Below are positions 1 through 7,379 of a DNA stretch of 27,428 nucleotides, in pieces. A program made the translations under genes and the position numbers. The notes beneath the pieces were generated by a model. The model was not told where the DNA came from. It did no database searches and saw only the letters and a program-made list of their open reading frames with translations. Positions within the stretch are counted from its first letter, which is position 1; every line of letters begins with the position of its first letter. Where the stretch lies: positions 1-27,428 of the forward strand of contig NZ_DFUE01000039.1 of NCBI RefSeq assembly GCF_002379585.1, written 5' to 3'. The DNA is from Pseudomonas sp. UBA4194. Lineage in GTDB: Bacteria; Pseudomonadota; Gammaproteobacteria; Pseudomonadales; Pseudomonadaceae.

Positions 1-68
1 TTCCGGTCTATACCCATTCCGGCCAGATGAACCGGGCGGTGTTGGAGCGGGTGCAGGGGCTGTTTTGA
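1..68 (+). CDS. 3' end of an unidentified protein (partial)
   Basis: The frame starting at base 3 stays open to a TGA at 66-68 and encodes the tail PVYTHSGQMNRAVLERVQGLF. The gene begins upstream of the window. The tail is too short for me to assign a family. It ends just before the first modular repeat, so it is probably the chromosomal neighbour on the left side of the catabolic operon rather than part of it. The frame is plausible because it is the longest here and its codon use matches the neighbours, but this rests on only 21 codons. Confidence 0.45.
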   Translation, partial: PVYTHSGQMNRAVLERVQGLF

Positions 69-91
69 TCGGGGTGGTTTGATGTGGGATT

Positions 92-294
92 GGTGGTGGA
101 TGGTCCCCTCACCCCAGCCCTCTCCCTGAGGGAGAGGGGGCTAAAAGCGGATCGCCGCCAGCCGCCACACCACCGTCCGGCCCCTCTCTCGCTGGGGACC
201 GGGGGCTAGAAGCGGATCGCTGCCAGCCGCAACACCACCGTCCGGCCCCCTCTCCCTCAGGGAGAGGGCTGGGGTGAGGGGACCATTCACCACC
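92..294. repeat. Modular palindromic repeat, copy 1 (two 65-bp units)
   Basis: A left arm at 92-140 and a right arm at 246-294 are inverted copies of each other over 49 bp with a single mismatch. Each arm contains the palindrome CCCTCTCCCTGAGGGAGAGG. Between them lie two related units whose AGCGGATCGC landmark recurs at 146 and 211, a 65-bp period; the linker between the units (181-204) is degenerate. The internal units are the reverse complement of those in the copy at 8164-8425. The rest of the gene-free interval 69-577 holds a C-rich stretch (295-450) with no feature I recognise, then the AT-rich promoter region of the following operon. Confidence 0.9.
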
Positions 295-452
295 GATACC
301 CCCCAACCCCCCAACTTTCCATCCACCCGCCCAACTAATCCCTGCTCCGCATCGGTGCACCCGTTCCCGAGCGAGCGGCCCGTCCCCCTCCCGCCCTTTG
401 CACCCCGTGCCCTGCACACCCTGCACCAAACCAGCCCGGTTTCGCCCTCCAA

Positions 453-498
453 TGAAGCATTTAATTCATTTAATTTATCTGTTGAATTATATGATTCA
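453..498 (+). promoter_or_regulatory. Candidate double operator and promoter of the catabolic operon
   Basis: This is an AT-rich island in GC-rich sequence. It holds two copies of TGAA-N8-TTCA, at 453-468 and 483-498, exactly 30 bp apart (about three helical turns). The second, TGAATTATATGATTCA, is a near-perfect palindrome with 7 of 8 pairs. A TATGAT hexamer (490-495) resembling a sigma-70 -10 box lies inside the second site; no good -35 box is visible. The operon encodes an RpiR-type regulator, and TGAA/TTCA half-sites occur in operators of that family, so repression by steric block is a reasonable inference. No binding data can be seen from here. Confidence 0.45.
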
Positions 499-577
499 CC
501 GTCCTACTCTCACCCTCGACACGCCTGATCAATCAAGCAGGCGGCCTTCTGGAATGACTTGAATCGGGGAGCTAGAC

Positions 578-1354
578 GTGAACGTGAAAGTACTCTTGAG
601 CATGGCCATCGCCACTGCGTTTTCAGCATCGACCCTGGCCGCCGACTGGACCGTGGGGGCGAACGTCGGCAACGTGCCGTGGGAGTTCCAGGATGCCAAG
701 GGCGACATCGTCGGTTTCGAGGTCGATGTGGTCAAGGAAGTGGCCAAGCGCGCCGGCAAGAGCGTCGAGTTCGTCAACATTCCGTTCAATGGCCTGTTCA
801 GTGCGGTGCAATCCAAGCGCGCCGATATTGCCATTTCCTCGATCACCATCACCCCCAAACGGCTTGAATCCGTAGGCTTCGCCCAGCCGTACTACGACAG
901 CGATCAATCCCTCTCGGTGCTCACCAAGTCAGGTATCAAGGGCCTGGACGGCATGGCGGGCAAGGTGGTGGGGGTAGACACCGGTTCCACCGGCGACATG
1001 TGGGTAGGCGCGCACCAGGCCCAATACAAGTTCAAGGACGTGTCGCGTTACGAGGGCTTGTCTCCGGCCATGCTCGACCTGGCCTCGGGCCGCATGGACG
1101 GTTACATCAGCGACATCCCCGCAGTGCTCTATTACATCAAGGACAAGCCTCAGTACGCCGTGGTAGCGAAGATTCCCACCGGCGAAAAATACTCCCTGAT
1201 GCACGCCAAGGGCTGGGACCAAAGTGCGCAGGTCAACGACATCATCACCGCCATGAAGAAGGAAGGCGTGATTGCCGACCTGCACAAGAAATGGTTCGGC
1301 GCCGACGCCGACCCAGAGTCCAGCACCGTCAAGGTGACTGAAGCGCCGAAGTAA
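578..1354 (+). CDS. ABC transporter substrate-binding protein, polar amino acid family (SBP family 3)
   Basis: This is the periplasmic receptor of the importer encoded by the next two genes. The 258-residue protein starts with a Sec signal peptide (basic VKV, hydrophobic core, likely cut after LAA at about residue 22). It then follows the family 3 pattern: an early VGANVGNVPWEF strand, DIVGFEVDVVKEVAKR, ADIAISSITITPKR, and GMAGKVVGVDTGSTG in the second lobe. Length is typical for the family. The start is GTG at 578 because GGGGAG at 566-571 sits six bases upstream; a GTG at 584 is the alternative. The ligand is unknown. The downstream hydantoinase and PuuE-like genes suggest an amino-acid-like cyclic amide, ureide or a derivative rather than a common amino acid, which is inference. 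Confidence 0.9.
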   Translation: MNVKVLLSMAIATAFSASTLAADWTVGANVGNVPWEFQDAKGDIVGFEVDVVKEVAKRAGKSVEFVNIPFNGLFSAVQSKRADIAISSITITPKRLESVGFAQPYYDSDQSLSVLTKSGIKGLDGMAGKVVGVDTGSTGDMWVGAHQAQYKFKDVSRYEGLSPAMLDLASGRMDGYISDIPAVLYYIKDKPQYAVVAKIPTGEKYSLMHAKGWDQSAQVNDIITAMKKEGVIADLHKKWFGADADPESSTVKVTEAPK

Positions 1355-1390
1355 GCAATCCCGACCCTCGTCCACCACCAAGGTATCGCC

Positions 1391-2068
1391 ATGGAGCTGC
1401 TACAGACATTCTTCAACTGGAGCGTGTTCATCGACGCGCTGCCGCTGATGCTGCGCGGCCTTGGCGTGACCGTGCTGCTGGGCGTGGTGAGCATCATCCT
1501 GGGGCTGGTCGGCGGCTTGCTGCTGGCCATGCTGCGGCTCTATGGCTACACCCCGATTCGTTGGCTGGCGCGGGTCTACATCGACGTGCTGCGCTCCATA
1601 CCCCTGTTGGTGCTGCTGGTCCTCATCTACTACGCCTTGCCGTTCGTGGGGATCCGCCTTTCATCCTTCGCCGCGGCCGCAGCGGCCCTGTCACTGGTGT
1701 CCTGCGCCTATTCGGCGGAAATCTTTCGCTCGGGGATCGAAGCCATCCCCCGTGGCCAGTTCGAGGCGGCGGCGTCTCAGGGCATGAGTTTCTTCAACAC
1801 CATGCGTGACGTGATCCTGCCCCAGGCCATGCGCATCGTGTTGCCGCCGATGACCAGCAATTGCATCAACGTGATGAAAGACACTGCCCTGGCTTCGGTC
1901 GTGGCCATGCCCGACCTGCTCAAGCAGGCGACCCAGGCCCAGGCGCTGGCGGCTAACCCCACACCCCTGGTCGGCGCAGCGGTGATGTACCTGCTGCTGT
2001 TGCTGCCGCTGGTGCAACTGGTGAGCTGGGTCGAACGACGCAACGGCGCAGGAGGCAAGCGCGCATGA
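1391..2068 (+). CDS. ABC transporter permease, polar amino acid (HisM/GlnP) family
   Basis: This is the inner-membrane channel of the importer. The 225-residue protein has about five hydrophobic segments, the first around residues 17-42 and the last around 190-213. It carries the cytoplasmic EAA loop that contacts the ATPase (SGIEAIPRGQFEAAASQG, about residues 115-132), with the conserved ILPQAMRIVLPP following. Only one permease gene is present, so the channel is probably a homodimer. It starts 36 bp after the binding-protein stop and overlaps the ATPase start by four bases (ATGA), which indicates translational coupling. Family assignment is secure; specificity is not readable. Confidence 0.92.
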   Translation: MELLQTFFNWSVFIDALPLMLRGLGVTVLLGVVSIILGLVGGLLLAMLRLYGYTPIRWLARVYIDVLRSIPLLVLLVLIYYALPFVGIRLSSFAAAAAALSLVSCAYSAEIFRSGIEAIPRGQFEAAASQGMSFFNTMRDVILPQAMRIVLPPMTSNCINVMKDTALASVVAMPDLLKQATQAQALAANPTPLVGAAVMYLLLLLPLVQLVSWVERRNGAGGKRA

Positions 2069-2799
2069 ATACCGTGATCGAGATCGAGCACCTGGACAAG
2101 TTCTACGGCCGCTTCCAGGCCTTGAGCGACATCAACCTCAGGGTTGAACAGGGCGAGGTGGTGGTGATACTGGGGCCCTCTGGCTCGGGCAAATCCACCC
2201 TGATTCGCTGCATCAACTTGCTCGAACCCTACCAGGGCGGCGATATCCGCGTGGCCGGTCAGCGCGTCGAGACCGGTCCCAAGCTGGCCGGTATTCGCTG
2301 CGAAGTGGGCATGGTGTTTCAGAACTTCAATCTCTACCCGCACCTGACGGTGCTGGCCAACGTCGCGCTGGCGCCCGTGCGGGTGCGTGGCATGAACCGC
2401 CGCGACGCCCAGGAGCGCGCCCGCGGCTTGCTGGAGAAAGTCGGCATGGCTGGGCACGCCGACAAATACCCCAGCCAGTTGTCCGGCGGCCAGCAGCAGC
2501 GAGTGGCCATTGCCCGCACGATGGCCATGGAACCGCGGGTAATCCTGTTCGATGAGCCGACCTCGGCCCTCGACCCGGAAATGGTCGGCGAAGTGCTGGA
2601 CGTCATGCAGAACCTGGCGCGTTCCGGCGTGACCATGATCGTCGTTACCCACGAGATGGGTTTCGCGCGCAAGGTCGCCGACCGAGTGATCTTCATGGAG
2701 ACCGGCCGCATCATCGAACAGAACCCTCCGCAGGCGTTCTTCACCGCGCCACAGGAACCCAGAACCCAAGCTTTTCTGCAGGCCATCCTGCACCACTGA
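2065..2799 (+). CDS. ABC transporter ATP-binding protein, polar amino acid (GlnQ/HisP) family
   Basis: This is the cytoplasmic motor of the importer. In 244 residues it has Walker A GPSGSGKS (37-44), a Q-loop at QNFNLYPHL (about 86-94), the ABC signature LSGGQQQR (139-146), Walker B ILFDEP (160-165), the D-loop SALD (167-170) and the switch histidine in VVTHEMGF. All catalytic motifs are intact and the length is standard. It overlaps the permease gene by four bases. The 18-bp gap to the next gene, which starts with TTG, keeps the transporter and the enzymes in one transcription unit. Confidence 0.95.
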   Translation: MNTVIEIEHLDKFYGRFQALSDINLRVEQGEVVVILGPSGSGKSTLIRCINLLEPYQGGDIRVAGQRVETGPKLAGIRCEVGMVFQNFNLYPHLTVLANVALAPVRVRGMNRRDAQERARGLLEKVGMAGHADKYPSQLSGGQQQRVAIARTMAMEPRVILFDEPTSALDPEMVGEVLDVMQNLARSGVTMIVVTHEMGFARKVADRVIFMETGRIIEQNPPQAFFTAPQEPRTQAFLQAILHH

Positions 2800-2817
2800 T
2801 CAATTGGGAGACCGACC

Positions 2818-4065
2818 TTGACTGCCCTCGATATCGATTACGTTCGCCTTCAGTTCCCGGCCCTGGCCGACGGCTTCGCCTACCTGGACAACGCCGGCGG
2901 CTCGGCGGTGCTCAAACCCGTGGCCGAGCGTATCAGCCAGTACCTGCTCAACCATGCCGTGCAGTTGGGTGCGTCCTACGGCCCCTCCCAGCAGGCGGGC
3001 GCCAAAGTGCTGGAAGCACGGGCTTCGGTCGCGCAGTTGATCAACGCGGTTCATCCCGAAGAGTGCGTGATGGGCGGCTCGACCACCCACCTGTTGCAGA
3101 TATTGGCGCGCGCCATTGCCCCCTCGATTCAGCCGGGCGATGAAATCATCGTCACCCACAGTGATCACGAAGCCAACATCGGCCCGTGGCAACGGCTGTG
3201 TGCCGAGCGCGGTGCCACCTTGAAAGTCTGGTCGGTGGACGTCGACAGTCTGGAGCTCGAGCTGGCCGATCTGGACACCTTGCTCAGCGCCAACACACGG
3301 GTGCTCGCCATGACCCATGCCTCGAACATCCTGGGCAGCGTCAACCCGGTGGCCGAAGTGGCGCGGCGGGTTCATGCCGTGGGTGGCAAGCTGGTGGTCG
3401 ATGCCGTCGCCTACGCGCCCCATCGCCTGGTGGACGTCCAGGCCAGCGGCGCCGACTACTACGTGTTCAGCTTCTACAAAGTCTTCGGTCCGCATTTCGC
3501 CGTGCTGTGGGGCAAACGCGAGCTGTTGCTGGCACTGCCCAGCCTCAATCATTTTTTCATCGGCCAGGACGTCATTCCCTACAAGTTGCAACCGGGTAAT
3601 CTCAACTACGAGCTGTCCTATGGCTGCATCGGCATCAGCGACTACCTGCAGGATATCGGCACCCGGCTCGGCAGCCAGGGCACTGCGAGGCAGGTCATGC
3701 AAGCCGCGTTCGACGCTTTCGAGGTGCAGGAAAACCTGCTGGCCGAAACGCTGTTGGCCTATCTGCGCGAGGCCCACGGGGTGCGCATCATCGGCAAACC
3801 GCGGGTAACGGCGGGGGATCGGGTGCCCACCATCAGCTTCGTGGTCGACGGTGTGCAGTCGGAGGCGATCGTGCGGCAGGTCGATACAGCCCGTATCGGC
3901 ATCCGTTTCGGTGACTTCTACGCGCGTCACCTGATCGAAGCATTGGGCCTTGCGCCTCAGGGTGGCGTAGTGCGGGTTTCCATTGCCCACTACAACACCC
4001 TAGATGAGATGACGCGGCTGGTCGACTGCCTGGACCGCGCCATCGCCCAGCTGCGTCGCAGCTGA
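2818..4065 (+). CDS. Class V PLP-dependent enzyme, cysteine desulfurase-like (VC1184-type subfamily)
   Basis: This is a predicted cytoplasmic PLP enzyme of 415 residues. The Schiff-base lysine is probably Lys221 in VFSFYKVFGPH, the cofactor-binding aspartate Asp195 in KLVVDAVAYAPH, and the stacking histidine His117 in THSDHEAN. The sequence resembles the cysteine-desulfurase-like group that sits outside true IscS/SufS. I do not see the mobile catalytic-cysteine loop of a real desulfurase. No iron-sulfur or tRNA-thiolation genes are nearby, so a catabolic role on an amino acid (transamination, lyase or epimerase chemistry) fits the context better. The start is TTG at 2818 with GGGAGA ten or so bases upstream; no better in-frame ATG is available near it. 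Confidence 0.85.
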   Translation: MTALDIDYVRLQFPALADGFAYLDNAGGSAVLKPVAERISQYLLNHAVQLGASYGPSQQAGAKVLEARASVAQLINAVHPEECVMGGSTTHLLQILARAIAPSIQPGDEIIVTHSDHEANIGPWQRLCAERGATLKVWSVDVDSLELELADLDTLLSANTRVLAMTHASNILGSVNPVAEVARRVHAVGGKLVVDAVAYAPHRLVDVQASGADYYVFSFYKVFGPHFAVLWGKRELLLALPSLNHFFIGQDVIPYKLQPGNLNYELSYGCIGISDYLQDIGTRLGSQGTARQVMQAAFDAFEVQENLLAETLLAYLREAHGVRIIGKPRVTAGDRVPTISFVVDGVQSEAIVRQVDTARIGIRFGDFYARHLIEALGLAPQGGVVRVSIAHYNTLDEMTRLVDCLDRAIAQLRRS

Positions 4066-4085
4066 CTTTGACCGAGCCTCTACCT

Positions 4086-4952
4086 ATGTCACTACCCCAC
4101 ACCCTGCAGGAGCTGCGCAGCGCCATTGCGCTGGGTCAGGACAAACTGACCGCGCGCATGCGCGACGCCGCCCAGTACGTCATCGAGCATCCCCACGACG
4201 TGGCGCTCAACACCGTTGCTGCACTGGCGGCACGCTCGCAGATTCCGGCCTCGGCGTTCATCCGTCTGGCCCAGGCCTTGGGCTATGGCGGCTTCAGCGA
4301 TCTGCAGCGGGTTTGCAAAAGCCCCTTGGAAAACGCCGGCCAGGGCAGCTTCAAGGAGCGCATTCGGCACTATCGCGGCGAGCAATTGCTGGACGATCCC
4401 ACGGATATCGGTGCCATGCTCGGCGCCTTCAGCCGGGCCAATATCATCTCCCTGGAACACCTGGCCGAAGGTCAGCAGGTGCAGGCACTGGAGCAGGCCA
4501 TTGCCCTGCTGCAGCAGGCACGCACCACGTTCGTGGTCGGCATGCGCCGTTCCTTTCCCATGGCCGCCTACCTCAGTTATGCGCTGAGCCGGGTAGGGCG
4601 CCGCGCGGTGCATATCAGTGGCCTGGGCGGCAGCCTGCGCGAGCAGGTCGGTGCGCTGCACGGCGATGACGTGCTGGTGGCGGTGAGCTTTCCGCCCTAT
4701 GCCCAGGAAACCATCGACGCCTGCAACCAGGCGGTTGCAGTCGGCACGCCGATCGTGGCCATCAGCGACAGCGTACTCAGCCCTATTGGCCAGTGCGCTT
4801 CGGTGATGATCGAAGTCAACGATGCCGAGTTGCTGGGCTTTCGCTCGCTGACCGCGGCCTTCTGTATCGCCCAGACCCTGGCCATGGGCCTGGCTTTCGG
4901 CGACAGCGCCGGTACACCCGATCACGAAGCCTTGAAGAACATCGACTGCTGA
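4086..4952 (+). CDS. MurR/RpiR-family transcriptional regulator (HTH + SIS)
   Basis: This is the likely local regulator of the operon. From the ATG at 4086 it is 288 residues. An N-terminal HTH_6 domain (about 1-75) includes LNTVAALAARSQIPASAFIRLAQALGY split over the recognition helix. A C-terminal SIS domain (about 145-265) has TTFVVGMRRSFPMAAYLSYAL and VLVAVSFPPYAQETIDAC, the part that normally binds a phosphosugar or other effector. A TTG at 4068, two bases after the previous stop, would add six residues; neither start has a convincing Shine-Dalgarno, so the choice is open. It lies mid-operon, implying co-transcription and autoregulation. The TGAA-N8-TTCA pair at 453-498 is the candidate operator. 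Confidence 0.88.
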   Translation: MSLPHTLQELRSAIALGQDKLTARMRDAAQYVIEHPHDVALNTVAALAARSQIPASAFIRLAQALGYGGFSDLQRVCKSPLENAGQGSFKERIRHYRGEQLLDDPTDIGAMLGAFSRANIISLEHLAEGQQVQALEQAIALLQQARTTFVVGMRRSFPMAAYLSYALSRVGRRAVHISGLGGSLREQVGALHGDDVLVAVSFPPYAQETIDACNQAVAVGTPIVAISDSVLSPIGQCASVMIEVNDAELLGFRSLTAAFCIAQTLAMGLAFGDSAGTPDHEALKNIDC

Positions 4953-4997
4953 GGCTCCGTGCCCGGCGCTTAGCCCCACTTGCAGGAGAGTATTGGC

Positions 4998-5903
4998 ATG
5001 ACGTTACCCCTCAGAGAACTGGTCGGCTATGGCCAGCAACGTCCGCAAGGCACCTGGCCCAACGGCGCGCGACTGGCCATCAGCGTGGTGATCAACTACG
5101 AGGAAGGCTCCGAGCGTTCCCTGGCCATGGGCGATCCGGATCAGGAAAGCATGACCGAATGGGGCAGCTACCAGTTCCCCGAGGGCGTGCGTAACCTGGC
5201 CATGGAATCGATGTACGAATACGGCTCGCGGGTCGGTATCTGGCGCATCCTGGACATTCTGCAGAAGGCGGGGGTGCCGGCGACCTTTCATGCCTGCGCG
5301 GTGGCCTTCGAGCAGAACCCCGACGTGGCCAGGGCCGCGGTTGCCTTGGGACACGAGATCTGCAGCCACGGCTACCGTTGGGAAGAGGTCTTTCGCCTCA
5401 CCGAAGAACAGGAGCGCGAACACATCCGCCTGGCCATCGAGTCCTTCCAGCGCACCTGCGGCAAGCGCCCGGTGGGTTGGTACTGCCGCTACGGCGCCAG
5501 CGTGCGCACGCGGCGGCTGGTGGTGGAAGAGGGCGGCTTCCTCTACGACTCCGATGCCTATAACGACGACGTGCCCTATTTCGTCGAGGTCCAGGGCAAG
5601 CAACACCTGGTAGTGCCTTACACCAGTGACGTGAATGACTTCCGCTACTGGAACTCGCCGGGTCTGTCACAAGCGTCGGACTTTCTGGAATACATGAAGG
5701 AAAGCTTCGAAGTGCTCTACGAGGAAGCCGCCGATGGCCTGCGCATGATGTCCATCGGCTTGCACCCGCGCATGGTCGGCCGCCCAGGACGGATCCGCGC
5801 GCTGAAGAAGTTCATCGAGTATGCGCAAGGCCACGAAGGCGTCTGGTTCGCCACCCGCGAACAGATCGCCCAAGCCTGGCTAACCCGCGTAGCAGCGGCG
5901 TAA
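4998..5903 (+). CDS. PuuE-like polysaccharide-deacetylase-fold amidohydrolase (allantoinase/cyclic imide hydrolase type)
   Basis: The 301-residue protein belongs to the NodB/polysaccharide deacetylase superfamily in its PuuE branch. Supporting motifs are ISVVINYEEGSERS near the N-terminus, LGHEICSHGYRWEEVFRL in the middle, RRLVVEEGGFLYDSDAYNDD, and MMSIGLHPRMVGRPGR near the end. PuuE proteins open the allantoin ring, and some relatives act on cyclic imides. The segment after GKRPVGWY here is CRYGASVRTRR, which differs from the TGR-x-x-x-NTR-like segment I recall for allantoinases, so the substrate may differ. The ATG at 4998 has a strong CAGGAGAG nine bases upstream; an upstream TTG at 4980 is unlikely. 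The stop codon lies inside a REP element. No allantoate amidohydrolase or ureidoglycolate gene is nearby. Confidence 0.82.
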   Translation: MTLPLRELVGYGQQRPQGTWPNGARLAISVVINYEEGSERSLAMGDPDQESMTEWGSYQFPEGVRNLAMESMYEYGSRVGIWRILDILQKAGVPATFHACAVAFEQNPDVARAAVALGHEICSHGYRWEEVFRLTEEQEREHIRLAIESFQRTCGKRPVGWYCRYGASVRTRRLVVEEGGFLYDSDAYNDDVPYFVEVQGKQHLVVPYTSDVNDFRYWNSPGLSQASDFLEYMKESFEVLYEEAADGLRMMSIGLHPRMVGRPGRIRALKKFIEYAQGHEGVWFATREQIAQAWLTRVAAA

Positions 5904-5912
5904 GCCGCGTCC
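5888..5912 (+). repeat. REP element (GTAGCAGCGG type) overlapping a stop codon
   Basis: A 25-bp element with the stem GCGGC-GTAA-GCCGC starts at 5888. It is identical to both elements at 24657-24681 and 24739-24763 (the latter inverted). It overlaps the last codons of the PuuE-like gene and provides its TAA stop at 5901-5903, so the protein tail RVAAA is REP-encoded. It lies between two genes of one operon and could modulate mRNA stability there. Confidence 0.85.
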
Positions 5913-5942
5913 CCGCCGCCCACCCCACCAGCGAGGCCCGAT

Positions 5943-7379
5943 ATGCAACCCTTCGACACGGTCATCCGCAACGCTCGTGTGGTCACCGCCGCAGACATCT
6001 TCACCAGCGACATCGGCATCCGCGACGGCCGTATCGCAGCGCTGGGGCTGGACTTGCCCCAGGGGCTCAGGGAGATCGATGCCGGCGGGCGCCATGTCAC
6101 CCCCGGTGGCATCGACAGCCATGTGCACTTGGATCAACCCACCGGCGACGGCTCGGTAATGGCCGATGACTTCTTCAGCGGCACCCTGTCCGCGGCCTGT
6201 GGCGGCACCACCACCGTCATCCCGTTTGCCTGCCAGCAGAAGGGCCAGACCCTGCGCGCGGCAGTGGACGATTACCATCGCCGGGCCGGCAGCAAGCCGG
6301 TGATCGATTACGCTTTTCATCTGATCGTCACCGATCCCACCCCGCAGATCCTGCGTGATGAATTGCCGGCGTTGATCGCCGAGGGTTATACCTCGTTCAA
6401 GATCTACATGACCTACGACGCGTTGAAACTCGATGATCGGGAAATTCTGGAGACCCTTTCCGTGGCGCGCCGCGAAGGCGCGATGGTGATGCTGCATGCC
6501 GAGAACAGCGACTGCATCGCCTGGCTCACCGAGCGCCTGTTGGCGGCCGGGCTGAGTGCGCCGCGCTACCACGCCACCTCGCGGCCCATGTTGGTGGAGC
6601 GCGAGGCGACTCACCGCGCCATTGCCTTGGCGGAGCTGGTCGATGTGCCGATTCTGATCGTGCATGTGTCGGGTCGCGAGGCCGTGGAGCAGATCCGCTG
6701 GGCCCAGAGCCAGGGCCTGAAGGTGTACGCCGAAACCTGCCCGCAGTACCTGTTTCTGACCGCCGATTCGCTGGGCTGCGATGACAGCTTCGAGGGCGCC
6801 AAATGCATCTGCAGCCCCCCGCCACGGGATGCCGCCAACCAGCAGGTGATCTGGGACGGGCTGGAGAATGGCGCATTCGAAATTTTTTCGTCTGACCATG
6901 CGCCGTTTCGTTTCGATGGCCCTGATGGCAAGAAAGCCCACGGCGAGCACGTGGCCTTCGACCAGATCGCCAATGGCATTCCCGGGGTGGAAACCCGCAT
7001 GGCGCTGCTCTGGTCCGAGGGGGTGCGCACCGGGCGCATTACCCCGCAAAGCTTCGTTGCGCTGACCGCTACCAACGCTGCCAAACTCTATGGCCTCTAC
7101 CCGCGCAAGGGCAGCATCGCCATCGGCGGCGATGCCGATCTGGTGATCTGGGACGAAGGCCAGCCACTGACCCTCAGCAACGACAAGCTGCACCATAACG
7201 TCGACTACACCCCCTATGCCGGGATGCAATTGACCGCCTGGCCAGCCATGACCCTGTCCCGTGGTGACGTGGTGTGGGACGGCCAGCCTCGCGGTGAAGC
7301 GGGTCGCGGCCGGTTTTTGCAGTGCGAACGGCCCGCCCCTGCCCAGGCACGTCGGCGCCAGACCGAGCTGCCGTTGTGA
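5943..7379 (+). CDS. hydA: Dihydropyrimidinase / D-hydantoinase-type cyclic amidohydrolase
   Basis: This enzyme hydrolyses a cyclic amide bond in dihydropyrimidines, hydantoins or related rings to give an N-carbamoyl (or amic) acid. The 478-residue protein has the full binuclear-metal ligand set of the family: His60 and His62 (DSHVHLD), the carboxylated lysine Lys153 (SFKIYMTY) with Tyr158 five residues on, His185 (MLHAEN), His241 (VHVSG) and Asp318 (SSDHAPF). Length is typical. It starts with ATG 39 bp after the PuuE-like stop. Its stop overlaps the start of the next gene. The reductase (dihydropyrimidine dehydrogenase) and beta-ureidopropionase expected for ordinary pyrimidine degradation are absent here, so a role specific to this operon is likely. 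Substrate is undetermined. Confidence 0.92.
   Translation: MQPFDTVIRNARVVTAADIFTSDIGIRDGRIAALGLDLPQGLREIDAGGRHVTPGGIDSHVHLDQPTGDGSVMADDFFSGTLSAACGGTTTVIPFACQQKGQTLRAAVDDYHRRAGSKPVIDYAFHLIVTDPTPQILRDELPALIAEGYTSFKIYMTYDALKLDDREILETLSVARREGAMVMLHAENSDCIAWLTERLLAAGLSAPRYHATSRPMLVEREATHRAIALAELVDVPILIVHVSGREAVEQIRWAQSQGLKVYAETCPQYLFLTADSLGCDDSFEGAKCICSPPPRDAANQQVIWDGLENGAFEIFSSDHAPFRFDGPDGKKAHGEHVAFDQIANGIPGVETRMALLWSEGVRTGRITPQSFVALTATNAAKLYGLYPRKGSIAIGGDADLVIWDEGQPLTLSNDKLHHNVDYTPYAGMQLTAWPAMTLSRGDVVWDGQPRGEAGRGRFLQCERPAPAQARRRQTELPL

Noticed and set aside
274..528. Small open frame of 84 codons in the first intergenic region
   Set aside because: It is proline-rich, begins inside the repeat arm, has no ribosome site and overlaps the promoter region of the operon.
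2800..3990. Long open frame on the minus strand opposite the class V PLP gene (396 codons), with similar long antisense frames at 5880-7541, 8766-10280, 19256-20704 and 22794-24638
   Set aside because: They mirror real genes codon for codon in GC-rich DNA, are rich in His, Gln, Arg and Gly without any recognisable domain, and lack ribosome sites. They are shadows of the sense genes.
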